Below the pieces are notes generated by a model. It saw nothing but the letters and a program-made list of their open reading frames with translations. It did not search any database and was not told where the DNA came from. A stretch of DNA of 64,000 nucleotides from Doryteuthis pealeii. Lineage: Eukaryota > Mollusca > Cephalopoda > Myopsida > Loliginidae. The stretch is from the NCBI GenBank assembly GCA_023376005.1, contig CM042151.1:77543510-77607509 (forward strand), written 5' to 3'. Positions 23,131 through 34,320 of this stretch are shown here, piece by piece. Every line of letters starts with the position of its first letter. The first letter of the stretch is position 1. The position numbers and the translations under genes are program-made.

Positions 23131-24880
23131 ATTATCCATATAAACGTTGACAAAAATCTCTTGTCACTTATTATATGCTATAATCACACAACGACTGTGA
23201 TATTACGAAGTAATAATCAGCATATATGTAGACGCTTTGTTTGAAATATTCTTTTTTTTCTTTTATTTCAAAGGTATTCATAATTCTCATTCTTAATTTT
23301 TCGAAGATTCATTAATTTTAATTAATAAAATGATCATTCTTTAATTAATTTGTTTTCTAGGTTTTATCATTATTGAGTAAGGCACAAATTTTGCCATAGT
23401 AATACACGTTCGAATCATGCTACTACGACAACCATACCAGCTTTAAAGGAAGACTTTGACTGACTTAAAATATTCACATATTTTGAAACTTCAAAAGAAA
23501 TGTCTTATTAAAGTTGATTAAGAATTCTGTTTTAACTTCCTTAAATGTTGCACGAATCCTGCCAGTTCGAAGGAAAGATCCTACCACGACTGCGAGAAAA
23601 GCTAGGTACGAGAAAAGGATGGAGATGAACATAATACACGTTCAAGTCCTGCTACTACATCAGTTTTAAAGGAAGACTTTATCTGCCTTAAATGTGGCAC
23701 CTATTTTGACAGTTCCAAGGAAATATCCCATCACAGTTAATTAAAACACACGAACTCAGTTTGCCTCTTGATGCTTGCGCCAGGCTAGGAAGCAAAGATT
23801 CGGCTTGAGCAGGTTTACTTGCAAGAAGTATTAGATAATCCGCGTAGACTAATAGTTTCCACGGGATATTGTCTACTTGTATTTTTTCGTTAGATCTATT
23901 GACGTTCTTTATTCATGTCAGATAATGAATAGAAATGGTGCTCATGTATCTACTTACAAATCTCTACCGACAATTTTAAAAGTCTGTGTTGCCATCAAAT
24001 AAGGACAACATTGTCGTCGTAAAGCAACACTATAGAGGAAAATTTGAATATTTAGCACGATTTACAAATATAAAAAAATCCATTGGTTTCATATTTCAAA
24101 TAAATGGCATTGCTGAACAGAAAACATTTTAGAAAAGAGAAAACGACTCCATATTCAGCAACAACTTAAACAGAAAAAAATGAATGTCGAAATCTCTTAC
24201 ACGTACGAATATAGTTGAAATCAACCGACAGAGAGAGGAGCTAGAACATAACACATTTTCAAAAGGTAAGGACACTATGGCCTTTGAAAAGTATCACTCC
24301 ATATCTAGCAACAAAGTAAAAGGACAAAATGAATGTCAAAATCACTTAGACGTACGAATATAATCGAAATCAACTGACAGAGAACGGAGCTAGAAGATAA
24401 TACATTTCCAAATTCAAGTGCTGCTTCAAAGAAAAAGTTTGTCTCCCTTGTATGTAGCAGGAATTTTGTCAGTGATAAGGAAATTTCCAATCACATCTGC
24501 GAGGTGAATATTATATGTTACACCCATAGGGATGGACATAATTAATCGATTATCACTTATTACACGAACACATACGAATACAGTCAAAGTCACTCCTATG
24601 AATATATCCGAAGTCACACGACAAAAAATAGTCCCAAAATGTAATATTCTTCTTAATAATTTCGTTGGCTTGAATGTGGCATAAATTTTTGCCAGAGGTA
24701 AGGAAATATCTTTTCGGAACTATGCGGACAAAATAATGTTATATCTGTAAAAACGAATACAAAAGTGACAGGGAAATGCACTGAAAATACGCCCAGAATA
24801 TGATACACTTCCAAATTTTATGAATATCTAATGTTATATTTTGTTTTAAATAAAGTGATATTTTTTCTATATTTGCAGGT
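23131..24880 (+). pseudogene. Older cluster of single C2H2 finger relics
   Basis: Several finger cores survive in short frames. At 23540-23610: LKCCTNPASSKERSYHDCE, first Cys replaced by Phe. At 23672-23740: DFICLKCGTYFDSSKEISHH, with both Cys, and His-His at the end, then stop. At 24441-24503: VSLVCSRNFVSDKEISNHIC, first Cys replaced by Ser. The GKDT-type peptide is at about 23990 and 24264, and another LINE fragment at 23745-23885 (minus). Each finger sits alone, not in the 28-residue tandem of classical fingers. An acceptor-like site (tatatttgcag, AG 24877-24878) ends the cluster. Confidence 0.6.
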
Positions 24881-24949
24881 TTTTAAGACCATAATCAATG
24901 AAAGTGATTTGGATGAGAAGAAAACATTTCAACGAGATAACAATAACAA

Positions 24950-25170
24950 TTAGAGATTCCGTCTAGAAAACACAAGGTTCCTGTTTCGATACCGACCCTC
25001 GTCAACGCAGCGTATGCGTAGTACAGGGATCTGTGCGCTAAAGTAAGGAAATGGTGATAGGTACGGGGCTCCATCTCATATGCTAAAGAACAATCTCCTT
25101 GAGCTAACACTAGTGAAAAAGGAATAGACTCCCTCGCTGTCTGTCTGATACTCACTTTAGGCCACCCGAC
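24950..25170 (+). mobile_element. tRNA-derived SINE, family 1 (plus)
   Basis: It matches the two minus-strand copies at 43.68 and 43.98 kb in the same order: B-box-like 'gtttcgatacc', the 'agggatctgtgcgctaaagta' block, the 'acaatctcctt' block, and the end 'agactccctcgctgtctgtctgat'. The A-box part is lost or degenerate. Confidence 0.7.
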
Positions 25171-25298
25171 AACTTTATAAACATCGGTAACTGAAGAAGA
25201 AATCCTTAAAATTAAACGGCGATGCCAGTTTCAAAGGAAGATTATAACCTCTTATTACACGGACGCATACGAATATAGTCAAAGTCAACCGACAGAGA

Positions 25299-25575
25299 AT
25301 GGGGCTAGGATTAAAAGAAAAGAAGGAAAACAAAAAAAAAACACTAACCACCACACTAACAATGGTTAAGGGACCAATAATTTTCTCCCAGAAAATATAT
25401 TTACTCCAACTCCAAAGGAAGATTTCGCCTACATACAGCGTGCTACACATTTTGCCACTTCAACAAAAATATCCCATCATAGCAGCAAGGATATGCCATA
25501 CAAAATGTTACATTTTTGGTGACGTGTACAAAAGCGACGCGGATCTGCAGCGTCATATATTACAATACAACAGAC
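25299..25575 (+). pseudogene. C2H2 finger relic with Cys-to-Phe change, cut by a SINE
   Basis: The open frame that begins at 25299 ends with CYIFGDVYKSDADLQRH followed by ILQYNRH. The spacing C-x2-F-x12-H-x6-H shows a finger whose second Cys (TGT) is now Phe (TTT). It is interrupted after about 25575 by the SINE that follows. Upstream the frame reads through older array blocks. It is probably a dead finger exon. Confidence 0.5.
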
Positions 25576-25900
25576 ATTTACGGGCGCTTGTTGTGTACTG
25601 GTTATTGCAGTAGGAAATGGACTTGGCAACCCGAGTTCAAATGTTGAACGCAACTGTTTACATTTCACCTAGCTAATACCTCTGGGAAAGGTATGAATCC
25701 AATTATCCCCTACAACTATGGGTAAATAGTAGGGTAGTAGGAGTTCTTTAACCTTGGTATGACAATCGCTCTAGGGGAAGGAACAGTCTGAATTCATACT
25801 TGTTTATCCTTACTTAAAAATTGACCTTGTGTCACATCTTGCTCGTGTCGGAGGGGTTGGGTAAATACTTGCAACGGACACTTATGTCCATGAAATGCTT
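25576..25900 (+). mobile_element. tRNA-derived octopus-type SINE, family 2
   Basis: A B-box-like 'cgagttcaaat' at 25630, the central 'gggtaaatagtagg' block and the 3' body 'ttgaccttgtgtcacatcttgctcg' are shared with the copies at 28.5, 30.2, 50.4 and 50.95 kb. The family structure is that of tRNA-derived cephalopod SINEs. Confidence 0.7.
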
Positions 25901-27330
25901 TATAGAAAATAACGCATACTTTCTGAAGATAGAAAAATGATTCTATGACACTGACACACACCTTCATATTTTTAAAACACACACACACACACAGAGAAAC
26001 ACACACACACAAAACACAGCACAAAAAGTTCGAAAATACCCAACCTTTTTCAAGCCAAATATTTTCCCTTTTAGAAATCTGTCCATAAAGACCAAATTAT
26101 CGTAAAGACTTAATCATCACTATTAAATATGTTTTACATTATGATTATAAGTCATCACGATAATTTCATCAGCACAATATCGCTATCAATTTACTGCGCA
26201 GTTTGAAAAATAATAGTGTAGACTCTAAATTCGCACCCACCCCGACCCTTGTAATTGCCCAAGAATAATAACTATTTGATATGAAGTATAAAAAAAATTC
26301 CCCGTTAATTATTCATATATTTAAGAATATAAACAAATGGACACTCACCTCTATAAATCTGTAAGCAACTCATATAAAGAAAGGAAGGGGAGATTAATTA
26401 GAACTACTATCTCAACATCATTGTAAAAAAATGTTCATGTAAAAATATAAAAATAAATTTTTAAAAAAAAAACTTGCGAGAATATGATATGGTTCATACA
26501 TGAAAATGTATGCCGAAATGTCACTGAATGCAAAGCAGGGGATGTCTTCATGGGGCAAAAAATGTCACACGGCTGCTCAGGAAATCCTTTGTATTGCTTC
26601 TAATGATAGAGACCAATCGATAGGTTCAACATCACTTGATAGGGATTATATAGATGATTCGTAGAGTTGGCATAGTGTCCCGAACTGCAATTGAAGTTTC
26701 TCGCTAATTATAGTGATCTTCAGACAATGGTGAAAGAACTAAATAATTAATTCACCGCAGAACACAGCATATTTAGTAGTATTATGCATGATAGTAGTAA
26801 ACTAATGTTACATTGTGGTCAAACACTGATATTACGTTATAAACGGATTTCGTTGGACTTTGCTCTCGGACAGTTTATCCTGCTCAGGAAAATCCACAAT
26901 GAATTAATTTTCTTGAAAGCACTTCTTTTTATTCTGTGTTGCAAGAAGAAGCACTTTTCAGAATTCTCCTCTTTTAACTCAAGAGTACTATTATTTTCGT
27001 TTATACTATTGCTATATTCTCTTCTAGTGAAAGTGTTGTGGTTGTGGCATTTCTTTTTCCATGGTTGTTTAGGGGCTTCAATATAAATTTTTGTGGTGTT
27101 GTTTAGTTGTTAGTCACCTAGCAAACTGTTGTTTGTCAGGCATTCTCCGTCAAAACTCTGTCCGGTTTGTCTCTACAGTTGCATAGAGGTTTGGTATTGG
27201 ATGCTGGTGGTCTCATTACTTTAGTATTGTGATTAGGTTCAGCATATTCTATGCGGCCGTAGTTGGTTTTTAGTGTTTCTATTGAATATCTTTTCCTTTT
27301 CCTTTTTTTTTTTTTTACAGTTTTTGGGGA
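25900..27330. other. Non-coding AT-rich stretch
   Basis: There is a (CA)n run at 25977-26010. Otherwise no gene, repeat boundary or structured element could be supported. The 100-codon frame at 26784-27086 has no recognisable domain and no splice context, and is treated as chance. Confidence 0.6.
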
Positions 27331-27435
27331 AAGTGTTTATCAATAAAGATGTTCATGTTTTAATTTTCACTTCTGTTGGGTTCAACAATGTTCTGTTACC
27401 CACTGTATTGAATTTTTGAAATTTGATGTGCTTGA

Positions 27436-27487
<52 letters not shown>

Positions 27488-28100
27488 TTCTGCAAGTCAA
27501 TAGATTTTCTTGTTGGCATTATACAGGTACATGTGTGTTTGGTTAATAAATATGTATAAAGCTAATTTTTTGAAAATCTTATAGATTATTTTATATTGAA
27601 ATATGTTGTTCAGGGTGTATCAGTGTTGATTTTTTAACTTTTGAAAATAAGTATTGCCATATCATCCGAATTCTTTCTTTTTTTTTTCTTTTTTTTTTTT
27701 TTTGGAGCGTATATCTACTATTTCATCTGAAAATTGTTACAGTGTATTTGGTATCAATTAATTTGATAAATACTGTTTCTATATTTCACTGCTCTATTAT
27801 ATGGTGGGTTCAGCGATATGATGTTATCAATGTTTCTTCTCTCTCTTGAAATTTGTATTATTTTGGTAGCTCTCTCATCCTGCAAGTCAGTACATTTTTC
27901 TTGTTGGCACATTTCTCTGTGTTTGTGTGTGTGTGGTAACGTTTTTGAAAGTCTGATAGGTTATTCCATATCAAAATGTATTGTTCAGGGTGTATCAAAC
28001 TTGGTTTTCGAATTTTCGAAAAGTAGAAAAAATTTTCTTCAACTTCAGAATGCATTTTTTCGGTGGTATATCTGCCATTTCATTGGAAATTGATAGTGTT
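27330..28100. repeat. Imperfect direct duplication with (TA)n between
   Basis: Blocks 'ttgttcagggtgtatca', 'ctgcaagtcaatagattttcttgttggca' and the 'gggttcaa/gcg' block occur twice, near 27370-27680 and 27800-28030. The (TA)n tract is at 27437-27485. The copies lie on the 3' side of the zinc-finger relic at 28.2 kb (minus strand), so they may be its old 3' flank. Confidence 0.65.
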
Positions 28101-28203
28101 ATTCACATTGATATATTTTCTCACATTCCGTTGTTCACATATAGATGAGTAAGTTGTTTTTTACTGAGAAAATTCCTGTTGAGATTCCTGTCATAGAAAT
28201 TTC

Positions 28204-28505
28204 ATTCTCTGGAAAAGGGATATTTGTTATAGTTGTGTGATCTTTCTTTTCTTTCTCTTTTTTTTTTTCCAATTATGCCCATGTGTATATTCAAGTTACC
28301 TTCTGAAGAAGAAAAAAGGCTTTTTTCACCTAGCTTGCGCTTGAAGAATTTCTCTTTTCTGTGTGTGCGCATATGAGAAAATAAATAGTCTTTATGAGGG
28401 GATATTTGTTGCATATTTTTCATCTGAATGATTTTTTCTGTGTGTATGCACATATGATCTATTAAATTTGCTTTCTTAGTAAAACATTTGTCATGTACAC
28501 TGTAT
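28204..28505 (-). pseudogene. C2H2 zinc-finger pseudogene, three fingers, all Cys ligands lost
   Basis: The minus-strand frame reads DKCFTKKANLIDHMCIHTEK, then a second unit ending LFSHMRTHRKEK, and a third NLNIHMGIIG. The His pairs of fingers 1 and 2 and the helix leucines are kept, but the Cys-x2-Cys pairs that should precede each finger are replaced. The linker TGEKPF is decayed. The frame is cut at its 5' end by a SINE (28508-28670). It is a relic of a gene like that at 57.4 kb. Confidence 0.7.
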
Positions 28506-28507
28506 TT

Positions 28508-28675
28508 GAATGAGAGCGCACTTAGCGTAACGGTAGAAAATGGAATCAGTGACTTTTGTTCAAATCCTGGACGAGGCTGAGTGCATTTCACTTCGCGCTT
28601 ATGCTCTTGGGGGATGCAGGAATCCATCTGTTCCTCTCCAGTTATGGGTAAATAATAGGTCTGGCTGGGGTTTTT
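28508..28675 (+). mobile_element. tRNA-derived SINE, family 2, 5' part
   Basis: It has an A-box-like 'cttagcgtaacggt' (28519) and B-box-like 'tgttcaaatcctgg', then the 'atgggtaaataatag' block where it ends. It lies in the zinc-finger relic and supplies the N-terminus of the apparent frame there. Confidence 0.75.
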
Positions 28676-29106
28676 TTTATCTCAATTTTGTTGATATTTT
28701 TTGTATTCAGAAAGACAATTTCTCAGAGCAACACGAAATTTCTTATTCCAGCATAACTGAGCAGCAAACCTGTAGGCGATAAAACAATAAATTATGAGAT
28801 ATGTAAGCTTGCCGTTTTATCAGGATCTGGTTATTTTACAATTCAAGCAATTTTTAATAAACAAAAATTTGTGAAAAAAAACTCTTACAAAACTGCACAA
28901 GAATGTAAATATGTAAAATGTACATGAATCCCTAAACTTGAGGTATAAGATAACCCGGACTGGTTGACGTGTCGTTAAAATCAATCAATCATTAAAATAT
29001 TATGAGCGTTATTTCCTTTTATAAACTATTAACTTTTTATCAGAATAAAAGACGACATCTACTGTTAAATAACTGAAGAAAAAAACTGATACTTAATTTT
29101 TTAAGT
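28676..29106. other. Non-coding stretch with a SINE 3' tail
   Basis: A SINE-type 3' end 'gtcgttaaaatcaatcaatcat' lies near 28973. Nothing else is supported. Confidence 0.5.
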
Positions 29107-29796
29107 CATGTTATCAGGCATTTATAATATTTATCAGAGAACTACAAATGAAACAAAAAATGATAATTAATTTTTGGGTAATTCCATGTCAAATCATTCA
29201 GGCCATGGCACCCACCCCCTTCGAATTTTGTCCAGGAGTGGACTATGTTAAAGTAAGACAATCTCCAAAATTTGAGCTTCTAATTCTAAAAATTGGCCGA
29301 GTTATGTCGATTTTAAACTCAAAATTTGGAGGGGTCGTAAAAATGGCGACCTTTTGCAATCTATGTTTGTCTGTAAAATTAGTTCTAGAGCTTCCCTACT
29401 CCTTAAAATTGGTTTATAAAAGCTTATTGGCCCAGGGAATCCACAAATGCAATCAAAATAGGCACAAAACTAACCATTTTTAAGTTATTAATGATTTCTG
29501 ATTTTATTCATAGCAAGATCAACAAGTGGGAAAATCTAAGTGTAACACCGCATGTATAACATTTTTAGTCCATTATTTTATATTGGACATTATTTTTACC
29601 AAAAATATAGTTTTGTTTTTGATCAGAAGTGAACCTACAACATCAGTTAAAAATTTCAGAAAAATTGAAGGAGGTGGGTGACAATTCTACTTCTTTACGG
29701 ATGATTTGAAATGGAATTACCCTTTAAAAAATCATGTTATCAGGCATTCATAATATCTGACAATGAAATGCAAATGAAACAAAATAATTAATCGCG
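29107..29796. mobile_element. TIR element (547 bp) inside a ~70-bp direct duplication
   Basis: Terminal inverted repeats begin GGGTAATTCCATGTCAAATC at 29176 and end with the complementary GGAATTACCC at 29722, about 24 bp with few mismatches. There is no transposase frame. On both sides lies a diverged direct repeat starting 'tgttatcaggcat' (29107-29175 and 29733-29796). It is a non-autonomous DNA transposon; superfamily unclear because the target duplication cannot be fixed. Confidence 0.75.
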
Positions 29797-29879
29797 TATT
29801 TTTTACGGGCGCTACGCTAGTTATTTTATGAATAGGATAACCAGAATATAGTATTTTGATTTAATTAGAAAAGATTGCA

Positions 29880-30126
29880 ATAAAATAATATGAATTTTAA
29901 TTGTGGATTAAAATTTTTAATTTGTGGATCAAAATTTTTAATTTACAAATTATCAAAAAAATTATCAAAAAAATTTATCAAAAAATTTAATTTTGGATCA
30001 AAATTTTTAAATTGGATTAAGGGATTATTAATTTCATAAAGAACTAATTGCAATAAAATAATATTTCAAAAAGATTGCAATAAAATAATATTTCAAAAAG
30101 ATTGCAATAAAATAATATTTCAAAAT
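29880..30126. repeat. Minisatellites (AT-rich; 27-bp unit)
   Basis: Near-identical 27-bp units with core 'gattgcaataaaataatat' run at about 30045-30126 (about three copies). Before them are variants of 'tggatcaaaatttttaat' and 'ttatcaaaaaaa'. Confidence 0.85.
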
Positions 30127-30162
30127 TCTGCGACAATATGTCTAATTTAGACCAACCTCAAT

Positions 30163-30490
30163 TTTCGCACTTAGCGTAACCGTTATCGTCTTAATAAATG
30201 GAATCGGCGACCCGAGTTCAAATTATGGACGAAGCTGTTTGCATTTCACTTCGCATTAATGCCCTTAGGAAAGGCATGAATCCATCTGCCCCACCACCAC
30301 CACCAGCAGCAGCAGCAGCTATTTGTGCACTGTAGGCAATACTGTGTTCTTTAGCATTGTGCTAGAAACAAGTCTCTGAATTAAAATCAGCTTTACCCCG
30401 GTTACAAATTGGCCTTGTGTCACACTCTGCTCATGGAGGGGGGGGGTAAATACATACAGTTTATTATGCCAAAAGAAAATAACAAACTCC
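30163..30490 (+). mobile_element. tRNA-derived SINE, family 2, near full length
   Basis: It has an A-box-like 'cacttagcgtaaccgtta' and B-box-like 'cgagttcaaat'. The middle is expanded to (CCA)n(GCA)n at 30290-30319. It ends with the 3' body 'ttggccttgtgtcacactctgctcatgg' and a G run. It is the most complete copy in the window. Confidence 0.8.
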
Positions 30491-30940
30491 ATTTTCTCTA
30501 TATACTTGATAATGGCACGCCAACATTGTGATCCAGCGGCGAGGGTGGGCAAGAGATCAGCCAGACACCCCTCTAGTGGCCAATAAATAATAATTCAGAT
30601 TTTTCACCTACCCTTCCACTTTCAAATCCTACGCATTCATAGTTCAGGAATATAGTGGCAAACCTTAAGCAATATATTTTAATTTTATAACAACGCAAAG
30701 GCTTTTTAGGCTATAGCGATTTTACGCTTCCGGAGCAGCTGTCCCTCCCTGACCCCCCCCCCTCCCTAGTTCCATCACTGCTTACTAGTAACATGTAAGT
30801 GAATATAGTGCTACAGTATATAAGAAGCCAACATATAACGTACGTATATCTGAATTTTAATTTAAACAACCCTTTCTCTGTGTTAAATGTAAACTAGTCA
30901 GCTGTCTAAACATACGTGTATGTGTCATAATTGATCTTAA
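30491..30940. other. Non-coding stretch
   Basis: AT-rich with a C run near 30750-30762. I see no supported gene or repeat boundary. Confidence 0.5.
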
Positions 30941-30944
30941 CTAG

Positions 30945-31182
30945 AGTATTTGCCTCTCACCCCACTTATGAGGGCGTGACACAATGACATTTTTATGTGG
31001 CCCCACCCCCAAGCCGAAGCACATGGGTGGTAGACACAAAAAAATACGTCGATCCCGTCGACATTCCCCCTCGATGGGGGCGCCTCAGGCGCTGGGCAAT
31101 AAACCCAGCCCTGCCCCTTTAAATCGAGGGGGCAGGTGTTGCCTGGGGGGATAGCCCCCTGGGATCGACGCTGTTAATTTTT
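30945..31182 (+). mobile_element. Multi-hairpin element, copy 1
   Basis: The core runs from CGTCGATCCC (near 31052) to GGGATCGACG (near 31170), which pair with each other. Between them are consecutive hairpins: CCCCCTCGATGGGGG, GCGCCTCAGGCGC, CTGGGCAATAAACCCAG, a TGCCCC/GGGGCA stem and a GGGGG/CCCCC stem. An outer hairpin (ccaccc.../gggtgg) precedes the core. The same series is present at 49423-49717. No flanking target duplication was found for this copy, which lacks the last 60-70 bases of copy 2. Confidence 0.75.
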
Positions 31183-31890
31183 TTGTTTCTATTCATAACT
31201 TCGGTCTTTTATCTCATTATTTATACTGTAATTAGTATCGAAAATGACCAACTCGCAAAACATTTTACGCCCCCAACATAAGGGGGGTCAAAATTAAGTG
31301 ACCTGAAAAAAATGAGAAAGTTTTTAAATAAAATAAATAATGCATTATAAAGATCATTCATTGATACATAAACACTGAAAATTTCATTAAAATCCGATAA
31401 TTTCCTGATTTTTGGTAAATTATTTTCTGTAGGGGGGGCTAAAGTCATTTTGTCAAAAACGAATTTTAGGCCCCGTTTGCCAGTCCCTATATATATTGAT
31501 TGATTGACTAATTTATTTTAACGGCATTTCAATCCGTCTGGGATTAATTGATGCCTATATGTTATAGAATCGCATTCATTGTACGTTCATATTTACATTT
31601 TTTGTGTAGTCGTTAAAGAGTTTTTTTCATACTTTCTTATCGAATACGAATAATCTTTAGACAGATCTATTTGACCTATAGATTATTGCACTCTCATGCC
31701 GAATCAGAAGACCTGGGAGTAATGGCAATAAAGAGTACTCCACACTTTCCAGAGCTCCAAAACTTAATGCTCACCGGCAGATGCAGTTTCGTGTCATAAA
31801 CAGAACACCACTTCTTGAATTTCTTAGAAAATGATTTTTTAATCTGTTTTTGGTTAAAATTATACTACTTAAGAACCATCTCAGATTAAA
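31183..31890. other. Non-coding, with a reversed SINE 3' tail
   Basis: The segment 31495-31555 is the reverse complement of a SINE 3' end (tails like 'attgattgattgac' and 'aacggcatttcaat'). 31240-31440 has short C/G runs near both ends and may be an old TIR element, but its ends could not be drawn. Confidence 0.45.
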
Positions 31891-31975
31891 CTAGGGTAAT
31901 GAAGGACTATTTGCTCGTAAATTCCTACCATGAAATAAACTGAACCCCCATTTTATGTCCGTGTTTTTGTATTAA
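31890..31975. repeat. Fragment related to the 32.5 kb TIR element
   Basis: It shares 'ctcgtaaattcctaccatg' and 'gaacccccattttatg' with the element at 32531-32797. Confidence 0.5.
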
Positions 31976-32530
31976 ATGTTTTATTTTTCTTGCACCCGTT
32001 ATTTTACAATACAAAATATATTTTCTTTATTTATTTTAATATTCATTTCAATGTGCATGTTCTAAAAGTTTTTATTTTGTGAGAATGTTTAGTTTTATAA
32101 GGAAGGTGCAAAGTTATTAGATACTTTGCATACAAATAACTCCGACGAAGGTTAACGGACAAAACATTTAATATACACAGCACATGGATAACAGTAGATA
32201 CAACGTACATAGTAAAAGAGTACAATTAAAAAAGGGGTACACAAATAAATATAAAGACACATTCATGAATGGTACAGATATACATATAAAAGTACAGACA
32301 TGAGACTAGCGATAGTCCATGCTGTGAGGACTTACAGTAATGTAAGGGGGGCGGAGCCCCAACGAGAGGGGTTAGATAAAATCTACCCCATGTGGCTCGT
32401 AGTTGCAGAAACAGGAAAAAGAGAGCGAAAGTGTTTGAACCCGGCGCTTAAATTCTATGGTGCCCTAGCGGGCATCATCGAACTAAAAGGGGCAGACAAC
32501 TCCACCAGGCGAATACAACTAACGCTACAG

Positions 32531-32797
32531 TTTTAAAGTGGGGGCTCGTTTTACAATTTAGGCATAAATTGGATCCTCCTTTTATGACCGTAATTTTCTT
32601 TTTATGTCGACGATGATTAAAATCTGAAGTTTTTATTTTAGAGTACCAAAGCCAAAAAGAAAAGAAATAACAACAACAAAAAGTAATATTCAACTTTTTA
32701 CTCGTAAATTCCTGCCATAAAATTAGGCTTGGGCATTTTTATGGTAGGAATTTACGAGTAAAAAGTTGAAGTGTAAAAACGAACCCCCACTTTAAAA
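32531..32797. mobile_element. 267-bp MITE with nested inner palindrome
   Basis: Terminal inverted repeats of about 24 bp read TTTTAAAGTGGGGGCTCG at the left and the complementary CGAACCCCCACTTTAAAA at the right. Inside, 32693-32722 (tactcgtaaattcctgccat) pairs with 32740-32772. No coding capacity. A chance frame at 32300-32536 overlaps its left end and is not a gene. Confidence 0.75.
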
Positions 32798-32913
32798 ATA
32801 AGCATTCTAAACTAGATAAAGTTTCTGTTATCGTTTATATTCGATTTCATTAAGTTTTCTATTCAAACAAATGTCTTTTTGGTATTGTAGAGATTATGAG
32901 TATATGTGTTCAA

Positions 32914-34312
32914 TAGGTACCACCAGACCGTTTATGCCATCTTGAATAAAACGGAAATAGATATTTCCGAACTTTGTTTATCAAAAATCTCGTAAAAAAA
33001 AGATCGTATAGGGTTGTTACAAAGAAAAATAGTTAATTCAAAGATCAAATTATCCGATTGGGAAAAATTACATCGTTATCTTAAAAAATAAACAAACCTG
33101 CCCGTATTACATGCGAAAGAGTAATTTTCAGACCGTAATATAGACAGAAAAGTTACTAATTATTTCCCTTTTACGATTAACCCGTAAATTATGGAATGAA
33201 AATTTGAATATTTTTTCTAAGAGAAAAACTGATAAAATAATCTATTATACTTACTTTTCATTTTAATTATTGAAAAAAGTTAAATAAAATAATTTTTTTC
33301 ACGCTAACACTGTCAGCCTAACAGGAACAAACTTTGGTTACTTAGAAGCGTCTCGTCTCTTTGTAAAACAAATGTCAGCAATGCTCTTCCGTACATTCTA
33401 AGGATCACACATTACTATTCAACAACAAAAATTACAAATTCTTTTAAAAATATTAATCGAGCTCGTATCGGACCAATGTTTAGTGCACCTGAATTATAAA
33501 ATTCATATTTTTAAATATCCGTGAAAAATTCGATTTTTTGACGCAGGAAAAAAAAAAAATTAATTTATTTCACGCAGAAAATAAAAATATTTAATCACAC
33601 AAAAGATTGAAAATCTCGTAAAAATTAATTTCTTAAAAAAAATTTTTTTTTGTTGACAATTTAATAGAATATAGTACATACCAATTATAAAAGCAAAAAA
33701 AAGTTTTCAAATATTAATATTATGACATTTTTTTGCACTTTTTATTTCCGATTTCATTAATTTTTCCTCAAAAAACTAGACGTTGTACATTCATACAATT
33801 TCATTGATATAGTTATTCAGACTCTTATCTTTATAGAAAAAAAGAAAAAAAATTTTTCTGACGCGTCATTTTTTTTTATCTCATAAAATAAAATAGGGGG
33901 GGGGGAATAGACCTCGTAAAAAATATTTCCTCTAATATATTTTAGAAAAAAAACTATTTCAGATGTATTTACATCCAATGGTAAACATTTATGGAAATTT
34001 TCGGGAAAATCAGATTATTAATTGATTTTTCATAGAATTTTAAAAAAGTCCTCTTATCGTAACTTGTTTTTAGTTACGTTAAATTTCAGTTGATTTAACA
34101 GTGCAAAAATGAAAACATTGTTTTTCAATCATAATTTTCATTATTTTCGTAAGCTGATAAAAAAATTTAAAAAATCATCAGGAGTTTGTTTAATGTTTTT
34201 TCTTTCGAATGGAAAAAATCTTTTCAACAAAATATTATTTTTTCTGCAAGTTTCATTGTGTTAAATGTAGGGGGGGGGGGTAAATTGCACAGGGTCAAAT
34301 TGGTGGTACCTA
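32914..34312 (+). mobile_element. hAT-like non-autonomous transposon, copy A
   Basis: The element starts TAGGTACCACCA and ends TGGTGGTACCTA, a 12-bp perfect inverted repeat. It is 1399 bp and flanked by the exact 8-bp target duplication GTGTTCAA (32906-32913 and 34313-34320). An 8-bp duplication with a TAGG end points to the hAT superfamily. No transposase frame is present. Two long G runs (33896-33905 and 34270-34280) occur in all copies. Confidence 0.9.
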
Positions 34313-34320
34313 GTGTTCAA

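Noticed and set aside
26784..27086. 100-codon plus-strand frame, Leu/Phe-rich
   Set aside because: AT-rich translation without domain or splice context; best explained by chance.
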